A stretch of DNA of 64,000 bases. It comes from Sinotaia quadrata (Eukaryota; Mollusca; Gastropoda; Architaenioglossa; Viviparidae). The translations under genes were made by a program, and so were the position numbers. The notes below the pieces were generated by a model. The model saw nothing but the letters and a program-made list of their open reading frames with translations, did not search any database and was not told where the DNA came from. The DNA lies in contig CM054181.1 of assembly GCA_028829895.1 (NCBI GenBank), positions 61,964,759-62,028,758 of the forward strand, read 5' to 3'. Numbering within the stretch: position 1 is the first letter of the stretch; the number at the start of each line of letters is the position of its first letter. This document shows positions 49,109 through 60,655 of the stretch, one piece after another.

Positions 49109-49190
49109 TTATTATTAATATTATTATTATTTATTATTATTATTATTATTATTGATGCTATTATTATTCTTGTTGCTGTTGTTTTTATTA
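49109..49190. repeat. ATT-rich microsatellite at the LINE 5' truncation point
   Basis: tttattattaatattatta and onward, on the opposite side of the LINE fragment from 48,660-48,682. This suggests insertion into one (TAA)n array. Confidence 0.9.
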
Positions 49191-49738
49191 TTAATAAAGA
49201 GATTTATCCTGTCAAAGTTGTATGTTCTTTACAACCATTGCATGTAAACTTCACATCTTTAGACATAAACAACACAAAATAATAATGCAAAGGAAACGGA
49301 CACAAGGTGTGGATGGGGAGGTGACTAGGACGCTCATACCAATTTGACTGACATTTTTTTACAGAAAATAAATCCCATGTTCAACAATAGTCGTTTTCTA
49401 AAATAAAAAAACAAAAACAGAAAGACCCCAAACAACGAATTATTTTAATGAATCGACCTATCACAACTGTTCCCCATCTAAATCTTAAGTTTAAGTACCT
49501 AAGAAATATTTATGTTCGTTACTTGGAGACAAAATTCTAAGTATGTGCCGGGTGGTGCAAGAGCCAGAATTGTTTGGTGAGCTCTCTGGTTGATTGTATG
49601 AATGCCATTTGGACACGGAAAATGTTCTGTAATATTGATTAATTTTTTTAACGTAAAATATAAAGATTTTTGTTTCATTGAGCTTTTTCGTGTGTGGCTT
49701 GAATATAGGTTTGACTGTGTTCAGATGTTCTAGTATTT

Positions 49739-49805
<67 letters not shown>

Positions 49806-50306
49806 GCAGAAATTATTACACAAAGATATTCATACTTGCGCCCTAATTTTATGTTTCAAGGCAGTACAATCCTTATTTCTTACTCTTTATGTTGGCTTGA
49901 AGTCCCAGGTCACGTGTTTCCTGTGCACCTGCCTTCCTTACTGTTGTATTAAAAAAATCTCATAGGAATGAGTCCTGGTGAAAATTGATCTTGAATCAAC
50001 TAGCAACTTTGTTGGTTGATGTTATGGCAGTGGAGGACCATTTTTCTCTCAATCACTTCAAATAATATAGAGTATAGTGTTATTCCTACAAAGGCAACTC
50101 TAGGGCGAGGTTGCGTCTTCAAAAGGGCAGTTAGCGGCAATATTTTACGTTTCTTTCTGCTTTAAGAGTGGTGTTATTGAGTAAAGGGAATTTGTGTTCT
50201 ACTGTACTTTACAGTATAGTAATATTTTTACATAAATTCATATGATGTGCATACGTGTAATTGTCTGTGACCATAGAACCGCGACATGTTATATCCTCCT
50301 TGTTAA
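49191..50306. other. Non-coding, with (GA)n at 49,741-49,802
   Basis: About 60 bp of perfect GA repeats are the only marked feature. Confidence 0.7.
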
Positions 50307-50721
50307 CTGTTAAGACTACGTAAGTCTTATGTTTCGTTTGGGAAGGTTTCAACTGTTAGGACTATGTAAGTCTTATGTTTCGTTTGGGAAGGTTTCAACT
50401 GTTAGGACTATGTAAGTCTTATGTTTCGTTTGGGAAGGTTTCAACTGTTAGGACTACGTAAGTCTTATGTTTCGTTTGGGAAGGTTTCAACTGTTAGGAC
50501 TATGTAAGTCTTATGTTTCGTTTGGGAAGTTTCAACTGTTAGGACTACGTAAGTCTTATGTTTCGTTTGGGAAGGTTTCAACTGTTAGGACTACGTAAGT
50601 CTTATGTTTCGTTTGGGAAGGTTTCAACTGTTAGGACTACGTAAGTCTTATGTTTCGTTTGGGAAGGTTTCAACTGTTAGGACTACGTAAGTCTTATGTT
50701 TCGTTTGGGAAGGTTTCAACT
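50307..50721. repeat. 46-bp tandem repeat, 9 units
   Basis: Nine nearly identical units (ttaggactacgtaagtctta, then tgtttcgtttgggaaggttt, caactg), one of them a base short. Each contains a partly palindromic GACTACGTAAGTC. There are no spacers, so this is not CRISPR-like. Confidence 0.97.
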
Positions 50722-51145
50722 GTGTCGGGAACAAAACTTTGGACTCGAGAGCCCAGCATGCATTAAGTGTGACGTCACGGAATATACCACGAGCGTGCGA
50801 GATGAGCTAGGACTCATGCGACAAAATAAAACCAACACCCCGAGTTTTATAAATATAATATCTCTCTTCTTTATAATTTCTTGTGCGACAAAATAAAACC
50901 AACATCCCGAGTTTTATAAATATAATATCTCTCTTCTTTATAATTTCTTGTGCGACGATATTATATTATCTGTTGTAATTACCCATTAGTACTCTTTCCT
51001 AGCTTGAATTGGGTATTTAGATAACTGTTGTAATTACCCATTAGTATTCTTTCCTTGAATTGGGTATTTAGATAACTGTTGTAATTACCCATTAGTAGCT
51101 TGAATTGGGTGTTCCTTTAGATAACTGTTGTGTGAATTTATTATT
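50722..51145. repeat. 64-bp duplication and ~50-bp repeat (taactgttgtaattaccca)
   Basis: A 64-bp unit with gcgacaaaataaaaccaaca occurs twice at about 50,818-50,950. From 50,965 to 51,140 phrases taactgttgtaattaccca and ttgaattgggtatttagat recur three to four times. A perfect TGACGTCA is at 50,770-50,777. Confidence 0.9.
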
Positions 51146-51665
51146 TTCTTGAGGACTAACTGCGTTTTTATTTTTCATGATTGTTGAGGTGAATATATTA
51201 GTGTTGTTCCTTGCAAACTAACTTCTTAAGCATTTAATACAGTATGAGTGCAAGAGAAATGGGTGAGGGCTGCCATATGATTAATTAAAGTCGGATCGAA
51301 ACTTCTCCTTTCAGTAGCGTTACTTAAAATGCTGGGCCCTCCTTGCAAAATATCCAAAATGTCCGCCCTCTCCCCATTTTCTACACGCATCCTCTCTATC
51401 TCTCTGCTCCACAGAGGATCAGGGTGCCGTGTACCCTGCGAAAACTTGATCATGGATGTATATTTTTTTCAAATTTCAAATATAATTTATTTTGAAGGAA
51501 CCAATTTTGGGCCTCATCTGTTGAAAGGCTCCAACCCAATGTGCTGAGGGTGGGGCGGGAGGGGGGAATGCAGGGTCAGTAGTTCTGATTCCTCAGGTAA
51601 GAAATTGCCGTCAGTAGAAAACTTGTGAGACAGTTGAATGCTTATGTCTGTTTCTATTGCAATAT
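51146..51665. other. Non-coding, one 75-codon minus frame of unknown value
   Basis: The frame at 51,453-51,226 (REIERMRVENGERADILDI) has a protein-like composition but no recognised domain or splice context. Confidence 0.3.
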
Positions 51666-51670
51666 TTATG

Positions 51671-51687
51671 TGTGTGGTGTGTGTGTG

Positions 51688-51742
<55 letters not shown>

Positions 51743-51830
51743 ATGATAAAGATATGCATTACATTATTGTAATCCAGTTTAAAATTTGTTTACTACATTT
51801 AAATTATTATATATAAAACAACACTTTATA

Positions 51831-51876
<46 letters not shown>

Positions 51877-51887
51877 TGTGTGTGTGT
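51671..51887. repeat. Two (GT)n microsatellites
   Basis: GT runs at about 51,671-51,739 and 51,833-51,887. Confidence 0.97.
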
Positions 51888-53154
51888 TAGTCTTTAAGTG
51901 TATTTAATGACTTTGTTTCTTGATGAGCATTAAGACAAAAATAATTGATCGTTTTGATGAAGTGTTAAATTATCCAGATGTATAGATTTACAATCACTGA
52001 ACAAAAACTATACCTGCACATCTAGATATAGTTTCTTGATCACTTTTAACCCACAGAAGTCAGTATAAATATAATGCAGATTTTTGTTGTACATTTCCAT
52101 CAATCTGTACATGCTTAAATAACTACACATATATACATACCTATATTCCTATCATATATTTTGAAAAGATTTAAATACAAGTAACTAATCATACGTACAT
52201 GTGTCTACATACATGTATACATACATATTTAAACACACGCACGTAGGCATACACATAGTGAAGCACACGTAAAATGTATACACGCTTATATACAAAACAT
52301 ACTCTTCCCAAGGTAGCCGCTGGACAGACACATCAATCTTGTTTAGAAATTGCTGTGAACTTCACACTTAATAGAGTTTTGATGACACGCACGGCCAGCC
52401 AGCGTGTATGATCGTGATCAGGAACCAAAACTCAGTTTGCACTTTGTCGATCCAGAGTGCTCGCCCCAGGCATATTAGATCAAGAATTGTTGTCAAGAAT
52501 GTTTCCAAAAGAAAACATGTTCGGATACATCAGTCGAAAGTGCACACATGCAGTGCAATTCAGACTTAGCAATAAGTGCTCAGGTGTAAGTTGTTAGATA
52601 AGATGCAATCAATATACATGTAGCATTGTCACTTAAAGACACCATGGTTCTCCCTTTGTTTACATTGCGCATTAAACATGGATTACATTGATAGTTTCAT
52701 GGCGGAAACAATATACTCAATATTCACAAGTGAGCACCTCTTGTTTAAGAAATATTTATCACTTATTAAGATGTGAAACGTCTTGTTTAAGAAATATTTA
52801 TCACTTATTAAGATGTGAAACAAAATTCACAGAAATAAATCGCACGGCTCCACGTCAATAAAATGTGCAGAAGAATGTTCATTTTCGTGTGACATCACAA
52901 ACTCAGAAAGAGGCTGAAGCTATTTATAGTGCTCTCCACAGTACCGACCGATGTTAAGATAGGAAAAGGGCTGTACGAAACAATTTTCTTAAGGACTCGA
53001 CAAAAGAAAAGAAAGTGAAAGGAAAAAACAAATCCAAGAATATTTAGAGAGGGAAAAACTGAGTGCAGGGAAGAACTTGGATCAAGAGTTCTCGGTATAG
53101 AAAGATGAAGTTAACAGTTTTCTGTCTTTTGCTTAAATAAATTCTCTGTCTAGA
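51888..53154. other. Non-coding; 56-bp duplication
   Basis: At about 52,738-52,820 a unit with cttgtttaagaaatatttat and cacttattaagatgtgaaac is repeated twice. No gene is recognised. Confidence 0.6.
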
Positions 53155-53460
53155 GAAATCAGATACAGACAATCCAGATAAAGAGTTGTATACCTAGGGA
53201 GCTCAGATAGAGACAGTCCGGATAAGAGTTGTGTTACTAGAGCTCAGATACAGATAATCCGGATATAGAGTTGTATAACTACAGAGCTCAATACAGACAA
53301 TCCGGATGAAGAGTTGTATAGCTAGATCGATCATTACAGACAATCCGGATGAAGAGTTGTATAGCTAGATCGATCAATACAGACAATCCGGATGAAGAGT
53401 TGTATAGCTAGATCGATCAATACAGACAATCCGGATACAGAGTTGTATAACTAGAATGCT
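53155..53460. repeat. ~46-bp tandem repeat, about 7 units
   Basis: Core atacagacaatccggatgaa plus gagttgtatagctagatcga. The central units are near-identical and the outer ones diverged. Confidence 0.92.
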
Positions 53461-53924
53461 CGAATTAAAATTGTATGCTGTATATCACACAGAGTTCTAA
53501 ATCATGTGAAATGCTGCCCTCTCCACGATTTAGCTGCCAATTTCATAGACAAGTTTAATCATAGATCAGACCCCTCAACAACAGACTAAAAACAAACAAA
53601 CAAACACAAACAAAATCGGTATTTTGGGGGATATAAGGTTTATTTTCCATTTTAGACTAACGTAATCATTGAAAATGTAAAACAAAAATTCAAGTTGGTT
53701 ATTGTCAATAGCCTGCCAGTGGTAAAATGGATCATTGAAGTAAAATGCGTCAGCATTATTAAATTATCAATTATGCATTACTAAATATGAATTATTATTG
53801 TTTATGGAAACTGAACCTCACTAAAACTAATACTTTCAATGCTCTATCATTGTCATTTATTTTTCACATCAATAACTGCATATAAAATAAAGACAAAATC
53901 GTTTTGTGGTAGCACACGTAATGA
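53461..53924. other. Non-coding, nothing recognised
   Basis: AT-rich unique sequence between two minisatellites. Confidence 0.5.
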
Positions 53925-54320
53925 ATTTATTAATAGCAATAAGCAAACGTAATGAATGTATTAATAACAATAAGCAAACGTACTGAATGTATTAAAAGTA
54001 ATAAGCAAACGTACTGAATGTATTAAAAGTAATAAGCAAACGTACTGAATGTATTAATAGCAACAAGCAACAATATGAATGTATTAAAAGTAATAAGCAA
54101 ACGTACTGAATGTATTAATAACAACAAGCAAACGTACTGAATGTATTAAAAGTAATAAGCAAACGTACTGAATGCATTAATAGCAACAAGCAACGTACTG
54201 AATGTATTAAAAGTAACAAGCAAATATACCGAACGTATAAATAGTAATAAACAAATGTAATGAGTGTATTAATAGTTACAAGCAAACCTATTGAATGTAT
54301 TAATAGTTATAAGCAAATTA
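53925..54320. repeat. ~30-bp minisatellite, about 13 units (gcaaacgtactgaatgtatt)
   Basis: Units of 28-31 bp with small variants such as aaaagtaataa or aatagcaacaa, degenerating toward the right. Confidence 0.93.
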
Positions 54321-54606
54321 AGTGATAAATTAACTCATTCCAAACAGTAAAAATGACCAAGTGAAATTATTAAGTATAGCTATCAGACAACCAAAAATGA
54401 CGTTATTACTAGAACATCCAACCAGAATTTGTTTGACAACAAGAATCTTTAGGGACAACGGAGAAACATAACTTAAAAAGCAAAACAAACAAAAACCTTG
54501 AAGTCACGACACTATTACCGTGATAACCGTAACAATAATTATTAGAGACTGAAATTATAAGCATCTTCAAAGGTTTTAAAGGTAATTAAAACCTAATCTT
54601 TAGGTG

Positions 54607-54826
54607 TTGCTTTGCTGAAGCCTTTCTAGCTAAATAAACTGCAATAGCAAATTGTATATTTCATTACCTTTGTCCTCCAGCTCCTACTAATTCAGGTAAA
54701 AATAGTTATTGCGTTGTCACATGCTAAGTTCCCATCCAATCGTCAGATCTTATTCTGTGTTATGATCAGCTAGCACTAGAGTGATAAAAATACAGTTTAT
54801 GTATTCCTGTAGGTGACAGCAGACAT
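54607..54826 (-). repeat. Unknown ~220-bp dispersed repeat, copy 1 (inverted relative to 59,239)
   Basis: The reverse complement aligns along its whole length with 59,239-59,456 at about 75% by eye. The best core is aagatctgacgattgg followed by tgggaactta. It has no coding potential and no tandem structure. Confidence 0.75.
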
Positions 54827-54879
54827 AAAAAAATTACAACAAAATTTACGTATCACATAATCATATTTCCCTTTCCTTT

Positions 54880-55345
54880 ACTCTCGCTCCATCTCTCTCT
54901 CTCTTTTCCCTTCTCTCTCTTTTAACTCCGCTCTCTTTCCATCTGTCTGTCTCCTCTCTCTTCTTTTCTCTCTCTCTTCCATTGTGCCTGTCTTTTCCCT
55001 TCTCTCTCCCCTTTCTCTCTCTCCGCTTCTTACTTCTCTTCTCTCTCTCTCCTTCTGTCTGCCCCTCTCCTATCTCTCCCCTTCGCTCTCTACCATTCTC
55101 TCTTTCCTTCTCTCTTCATTTCTCTCTTCTCTTCTTTCTCTCTTCTCTTCTGTCTCTCCCCTTCTCTCATTCTGTCTTTCTCCTTCTTTATCTCTCCCCT
55201 TCTCTCTCTCTTCTCTTCTATCTCTTCCCTCCTCTCTCCCTTCTCTTCTGTCTCCCCCTTCTTTCTCTCTTCTCAATCTTCTCTTTCTCTTCTCTCTATC
55301 TTCCCTCTTTCCTTCTGAATTTTCTTTTAAATTCTCTCTCTTCCC
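54880..55345. repeat. Polypyrimidine CT-rich tract
   Basis: About 460 bp of nearly pure C/T on the plus strand with irregular ctctcttctctt phrases. Open frames through it (Ser/Leu/Phe or Arg/Glu) are compositional artefacts. Confidence 0.95.
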
Positions 55346-56425
55346 TTCTTTCCAACCCAACCACCCACACACCCACTGTGGCGGAGTAAATTTCTATCCC
55401 TATTTCTAGACTTATTGTTATATAAATTGTCGAAGTGATCTCACTTACTTTTGTGCATTCCTTATACTGGTATTTTTGTAAGTGTCAGAGTTGGAGTAAA
55501 CAACTCGAGTTGAGAATATGCTATAAATTGCTGTTGTAATCCAAACAAGTTCCAACTGGATGAGTATTTTTTTTTAATTATCCAGTGGTTAGGATTTTTA
55601 CGAGAACGAGACCACCAATAGGCTGAGATTAAAGGTTTACATGCTTTAGAGAATTCTATTGTCTAATCACCTGAATTTGGAGTGGAAAGAAGTCCGGTCA
55701 TGAAAGGCAGCCATTAGCTTAATGGTGAGTTAAGTGACTGATTGAGAGAGAACAGACATAGAAATATTTCATGCATTTTTGCTATTAATGCATTATACTT
55801 GTATTTTATTTAGAGATGTAATATGTGAGTAGACTATTATTTCTACAGATCCTTTAACTAAGATGCTCAAATATTGCAAACACCTGACATTGGTTCTAGT
55901 AATGCACTCGTAAAATTGATATGCTGTATTTATTATGTGTGTATGTATTGGGCTAATAAATACTGTTGCAGGAAACTGTAAGTTGAGTTTTGAATATAAG
56001 AGAGAATAGATTTAAAGATGAATAAACAGGTGCCTTAACATTTGTTCACTGATTATATTTTACAGGGAAAAAGCAACCTTTCCTTGTTTTACCTGAAACT
56101 CCTGGTTTGCTAATTATAAACTGCTACAACCATGTAAGAGCTCTGGTTACTTTCAAAGCCATGAAAGTAATTTTGTTATTCAACCAACTCTAGTAGCTCC
56201 AGAAATAATGAACCTTGTTTAAAACTACTTATCACTCTCACGTGCAGATTGTACACCAAGTACAACACTACAATACCTACAACACCTACAACCCAAACAT
56301 CAGGTAGTCTCTGAAAGCACTCGCATTTCCATGGATGACGTATATTACAAATCCGGTGAGTCCTTACCGTCAGGTAGTGTTCCTTCGTTTGTACTTGAAT
56401 GGCTATGCGAAGTACACAAGTGAAT
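55346..56425. other. Non-coding, nothing recognised
   Basis: Unique AT-rich sequence upstream of the candidate signal-peptide exon. No promoter element could be assigned. Confidence 0.45.
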
Positions 56426-56427
56426 GA

Positions 56428-56441
56428 GTGTGTGTATGAAT

Positions 56442-56489
<48 letters not shown>

Positions 56490-56490
56490 A
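56428..56490. repeat. (GT)n microsatellite
   Basis: About 60 bp of TG repeats followed by a degenerate tail to 56,615. Confidence 0.97.
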
Positions 56491-56968
56491 TGTATGCACA
56501 TGTGTGTTTATGTGTATATGCCGGTGTGTTGGTGTGTCTGAATGTGTGTATGCGTGTATGTCATTGTATGTGTGTTAGGTTGTCTGTGCGTGTATAACTA
56601 TCTGTATATATGTGTAAGAGATAGTGAATATGAAATGTGGAACAATGTGTATCAATGGCAGTTCATTTAGAAATTATAAGAAAGTCAATAATTTCTTCTC
56701 TTTTTTCCTTTTCGAGTGCTGTGGGAAGGCTAAGGGTGTGGGGAGATAGGTAGTGTTTGGGGGTGGAGTGGGTGTGAGGAGAGAGTCCCCCTAGGTCCCC
56801 TTAAACTGGATAACAAGTCGAAAGAGTCCGTTTCCAAAAACTGCCTTTCGTTTTTACACTGTGAGACATGTGACTAGCAACTTGATTCTCGTTTCGGTAT
56901 TTACACCATATGCCACTCTTCTGTAAGGTCATCACCTCCACTTATCCCACAATGCTTTAGATGTCAAG

Positions 56969-57056
56969 ATGAAGAAACTCGTAGGTTTACGAGTCCATCA
57001 TGCTTTGTTGCTGACAGCATTGCTGTGGCTGCCAGTCGAACAACATGCTTATGAAG
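56969..57056 (+). CDS. Candidate first coding exon with signal peptide
   Basis: ATG (A at -3) opens a 29-codon frame starting MKKLVGLRVHHALLLTALLW and continuing LPVEQHAYE. A basic n-region, a hydrophobic ALLLTALLWL core and a short polar end look like a signal peptide, with possible cleavage after HA. The frame meets a strong splice donor at once (gaag/gtgagt, GT at 57,057-57,058, phase 1). A four-codon upstream ORF at 56,961 ends in a TGA overlapping this ATG. No following exon can be joined with confidence. The cysteine-rich frame at 62.8 kb is on the same strand, but its visible acceptors are in another phase, so at least one exon would be missing. A tissue-specific secreted protein is the inference; chance remains possible. 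Confidence 0.45.
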
Positions 57057-57096
57057 GTGAGTGGAGTGGTGGGTGGGTGAGAGAAAACACACCGAC

Positions 57097-57110
57097 TTCT
57101 GACGTCAGAA
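57097..57110. promoter_or_regulatory. 14-bp perfect palindrome with CRE core
   Basis: TTCTGACGTCAGAA, 40 bp downstream of the candidate donor. The core is the CREB/ATF consensus TGACGTCA. Function is inferred only from sequence. Confidence 0.35.
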
Positions 57111-57357
57111 ACAATTTAGCGTTGCACAACATATTTTAGTTGCACGCAGTACATCTTATTGGAGGGGTGGGGGGAAACATATTTATGAGGCAGATTCATG
57201 TGTGGACACATAATTGCCTCTCGAAGATACCTTGACGTTGATCGAACTTTATTAAAAAGGATTTTACTATGCATGAATGTCGAGATCAAATGATTAATCT
57301 CTCTCCTTTTCAAACTAGTAGTAACAACAACAACAACAACAACAACACACACACACA

Positions 57358-57418
<61 letters not shown>

Positions 57419-57949
57419 ATGCACTCCACAATTACGTAATATAGATGCAAGTTCATTCCCTTACATACAGTCATACATACATATATTTATCAATCATTCA
57501 CACATACAAACACACCTATAGTCATTGGATAATAACTGCTGTCACACACACACACACGCATACATATGTAAACGAGGGGTATAAATTATAATAATGCCTA
57601 ATTATTAAAATAAATGATAAGAGAAGTTTTGAAAAGAAATATATTCATTTAATTTGTTAGAAACCAAACTCAGAAAGCAGGGGCTGCCATTTCTATAAAT
57701 ATATTACGGTAATGAGCACGAGCAATTTAACATATGCATTGATAACAAATGTAAAGATTTTATGAAAGAAGTAACCTGCCTTACCAAAATTACATTCTTT
57801 ATAAAAGGAAGCCAGTGAATAAGGATAAAATAATATTTTTTCACAAGTCCACACATTCTCCTCTTGACAGCTGACATTTTCCCCACGAATTGTTTTCCTC
57901 AGTATGTTTTATGATATTGTCTATAAACTTCCTGAATTAAAGAAGATAA
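57111..57949. repeat. (CA)n at 57,331-57,417 in non-coding sequence
   Basis: A short (AAC)n leads into about 70 bp of CA repeats. A second short CA run is at about 57,543-57,558. The rest is AT-rich with no gene. Confidence 0.8.
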
Positions 57950-58490
57950 GGTCACTAGTCCTTCTACGTACAATTGTATCTTGTCACTAGTCCCTTTACG
58001 CACGTTTGTATCTTGTCACAAGCTCCTCTACGTACCTTACTATTTTATCACTAGTCCCTCTACGTATGTTAGTAATACATTATTAGTATCTCTAAGCAGC
58101 AGAGTATTTTGTCACTAGCCTCTATGTTCGTTTTGTTTCGTCATTAGCCCATATAGTATATGTTAGTATATGGTCACTAGTCTCTTCACGTACGTTAGTA
58201 CCTCGTCATTAATCCATCTACGCACGTTAATATCATGTCACCTTTGATTCTATATACGTTAGTATTTTGTCACAAATTCCTCAATGTACGTTAGATTCTT
58301 GTACGTAATTCATCTATGTATCTTAGCATCTTGCACCTAAATCCTTCTATGTACATTAGTAGCTTGTTACCGGTTCTTCTATGTACATTAGTAGCTTGTT
58401 ACCGGTTCTTCTATGTACATTAGTAGCTTGTTACCAGTTCTTCTATGTACAATTGTAGTTTATTAATGGTACCTCGGTGTACGTTAGTTT
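57950..58490. repeat. Degenerate ~33-36-bp minisatellite (cttgtcactagtccctctac)
   Basis: About fifteen diverged units with tcactagtccctctacgtac and gttagtatcttg. Near 58,347-58,450 three nearly identical 32-bp units (gtacattagtagcttgttac) show a recent local expansion. Confidence 0.88.
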
Positions 58491-58602
58491 TATCACTTCC
58501 GGTGCCACAGGTGTTGGATGATTGCGACTAACTTTAATTAATAACATTATTAATTATATAATGTAGACAGAGCTCGTCATTATCTATTTAACTAAAGCTA
58601 CC

Positions 58603-58770
<168 letters not shown>

Positions 58771-59091
58771 GCACATATCTACGTGTACGTACGCACACAC
58801 ACATACACACATAAACAAACACAAAATAGCAAATACTTTATGAACACACGATGATTAAAATCTAAAAGTAAATTGAACAATGCGTGTTCCTTTCTCCCTT
58901 ACCTCAGTGAGTTCAGATTTCTGTTGTGAACAACTGCACAGAATACTTAACAGCTCAGATCACAACCGCTCTAGGTCATCCATCGCCGTCATCGAGAGTT
59001 ACGACGATTACATGACAACATTGTTGTCTCAGAAATGCCAAGGTCTTATGATCATATCTAATTGAAATATTAATTTTTAAAACATTAGTTT

Positions 59092-59152
59092 CGCGCGCGC
59101 GCGTGCGTGCGTGCGTGCGTGCGTGCGTGTGTGTGTGTGTGTGTGTGTGTGT
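59092..59152. repeat. (CG)n/(CGTG)n/(GT)n alternating purine-pyrimidine tract
   Basis: cgcgcgcgcgcgtgcgtgcg passes into tgtgtgt. Strict purine-pyrimidine alternation with CG is favourable for Z-DNA. Confidence 0.9.
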
Positions 59153-59238
59153 TTATCTGTATGCGTCTGATTTTGAGAGTGAATGGAATGTGTGGTGATT
59201 TATAATTTATGTGGTATTTTTAAGAATTTTATGACGTC

Positions 59239-59456
59239 ATGTCTGCTGCTACCTACAGGAATGCATGAGCCGTACTTTTAACCCCTTAGTACTAATTTTT
59301 CATAACATAGGATAAGATCTGACGATTGGCTGGGAACTTAGTTTGCGATAACGCAATAAATTTTCATTCCATGAATTAGTAGGTACCGAAAGGAAGAGGT
59401 AATGAAATATGCATTTAGTTATTAAAGTTCACTTAGCGAAAAGCTTCAACGAAACA
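59239..59456 (+). repeat. Unknown ~220-bp dispersed repeat, copy 2
   Basis: Inverted partner of 54,607-54,826, starting atgtctgctg(c)tacctacagg and ending near gcttcaacgaaac. A perfect TGACGTCA overlaps its left end. Confidence 0.75.
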
Positions 59457-59619
59457 ATTTCGTTAAGGAGATCCGCTGATAGTGTGTTTAGCTTCTGTAC
59501 TTTATAAAATAATCTAACAGTAAACGATTAAAATGGTTTAATCACCTAAAGTAATGCCAGAACTATAGTTTGTACTTGGAATGGAAACGCAGTATTCTAT
59601 TTTTAACTTTTGATTGTAA

Positions 59620-59850
59620 GCAAAGTAATATAGTGTATAGGGTGTAGATTCAATCAAATCAGAAGAGACAAATAGCAGTATTTTACTTTTAATTTTTATT
59701 TTAAGAAACATTAATGTGGTGTAAAGGGTGTAGAACTGTAGATCGAATCAAAGCAGAAAAGATAAAAGTATTTTAGTTTTCATTTAAATAATATTATTAG
59801 AGTGTAAAGGGTGTTGATCCAATCTAAACAGTAAATAAAAAGTAGTAGAA
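59620..59850. repeat. ~95-bp tandem repeat, about 2.5 diverged units
   Basis: Phrases gtgtaaagggtgtagat, caatcaaatcagaa and agtattttacttttaattt recur three times. Confidence 0.7.
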
Positions 59851-60379
59851 TCAGAAAGTTGGTCTTGGGCAAAATAAAACTTTTAAAAAAAATTACCTTC
59901 CACGACTCTTAAGCCAACAAAATAGACAATACTAAGTGAAGGATTTTCCAGTGATCACTCATCAGGTTTTGAAACGTATGCACAGGTGTTCGAAAAATAA
60001 GTCGGTCTGTCAAATGTTCAAGTAGGTGCGCTATGAGCATTGTGAAATCTGTGTTTCCAGTTTTAAATGCAAAATAATACATTATACACCAACTTAATTG
60101 CGGAGCAAAGTAAATGAGTAAAATCAACATTTAGATTTGTGCTAATCCAAGCTTTTACATGTACCTGGACGTGCTTGGAATTGACCTCTGACACATTAGA
60201 CGATTAAGACTGGAGGTGTGGGGTTCCGAGGATGCGCACTACAAAACTTGGAAAATACTTTTAATACACGAAATCCTTCCTTCAAATGCTTTACTTTTAC
60301 TTCGGAGCTCACAAACTGCCATGGTGATGGGAGTAACAAAGATTTCTCTGTACAGGAATAGTCCTTTTGTCTTGCAACG

Positions 60380-60383
<4 letters not shown>
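59851..60383. other. Non-coding, nothing recognised
   Basis: A 73-codon minus frame at 59,909-60,130 is hydrophobic and unrecognised. Confidence 0.4.
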
Positions 60384-60429
<46 letters not shown>

Positions 60430-60436
60430 TGTGTGT

Positions 60437-60470
<34 letters not shown>
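60384..60470. repeat. (TA)n followed by (GT)n
   Basis: About 18 perfect TA units, then GT repeats. The TA run is self-complementary. Confidence 0.97.
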
Positions 60471-60473
<3 letters not shown>

Positions 60474-60566
60474 ACGTGCATCCGCGCTCATATTATGTAA
60501 TTTTCATTCTATTATTTTTGTGGGTGAGTTCAGAAACTATATGAGATATGGAGAAAGAAATGGAGA

Positions 60567-60655
60567 GAGACACAGAGAGAAACACATACACAGAGAGAAA
60601 CACATACACAGAGACAAACACATACACAGAGAGAAACACATACACAGAGACAAAG
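60567..60655. repeat. 18-bp tandem repeat (agagagaaacacatacac), 5 units
   Basis: Near-perfect units with agagacaaac variants. The open frames here are repeat translations. Confidence 0.92.

Noticed and set aside
50307..50721. CRISPR-like array
   Set aside because: Units are contiguous 46-mers with no unique spacers, and the genome is eukaryotic.
54982..55409. Ser/Leu-rich ORFs of 135-141 codons and a 100-codon Arg/Glu ORF
   Set aside because: Products of a polypyrimidine tract. Several frames are open on both strands.
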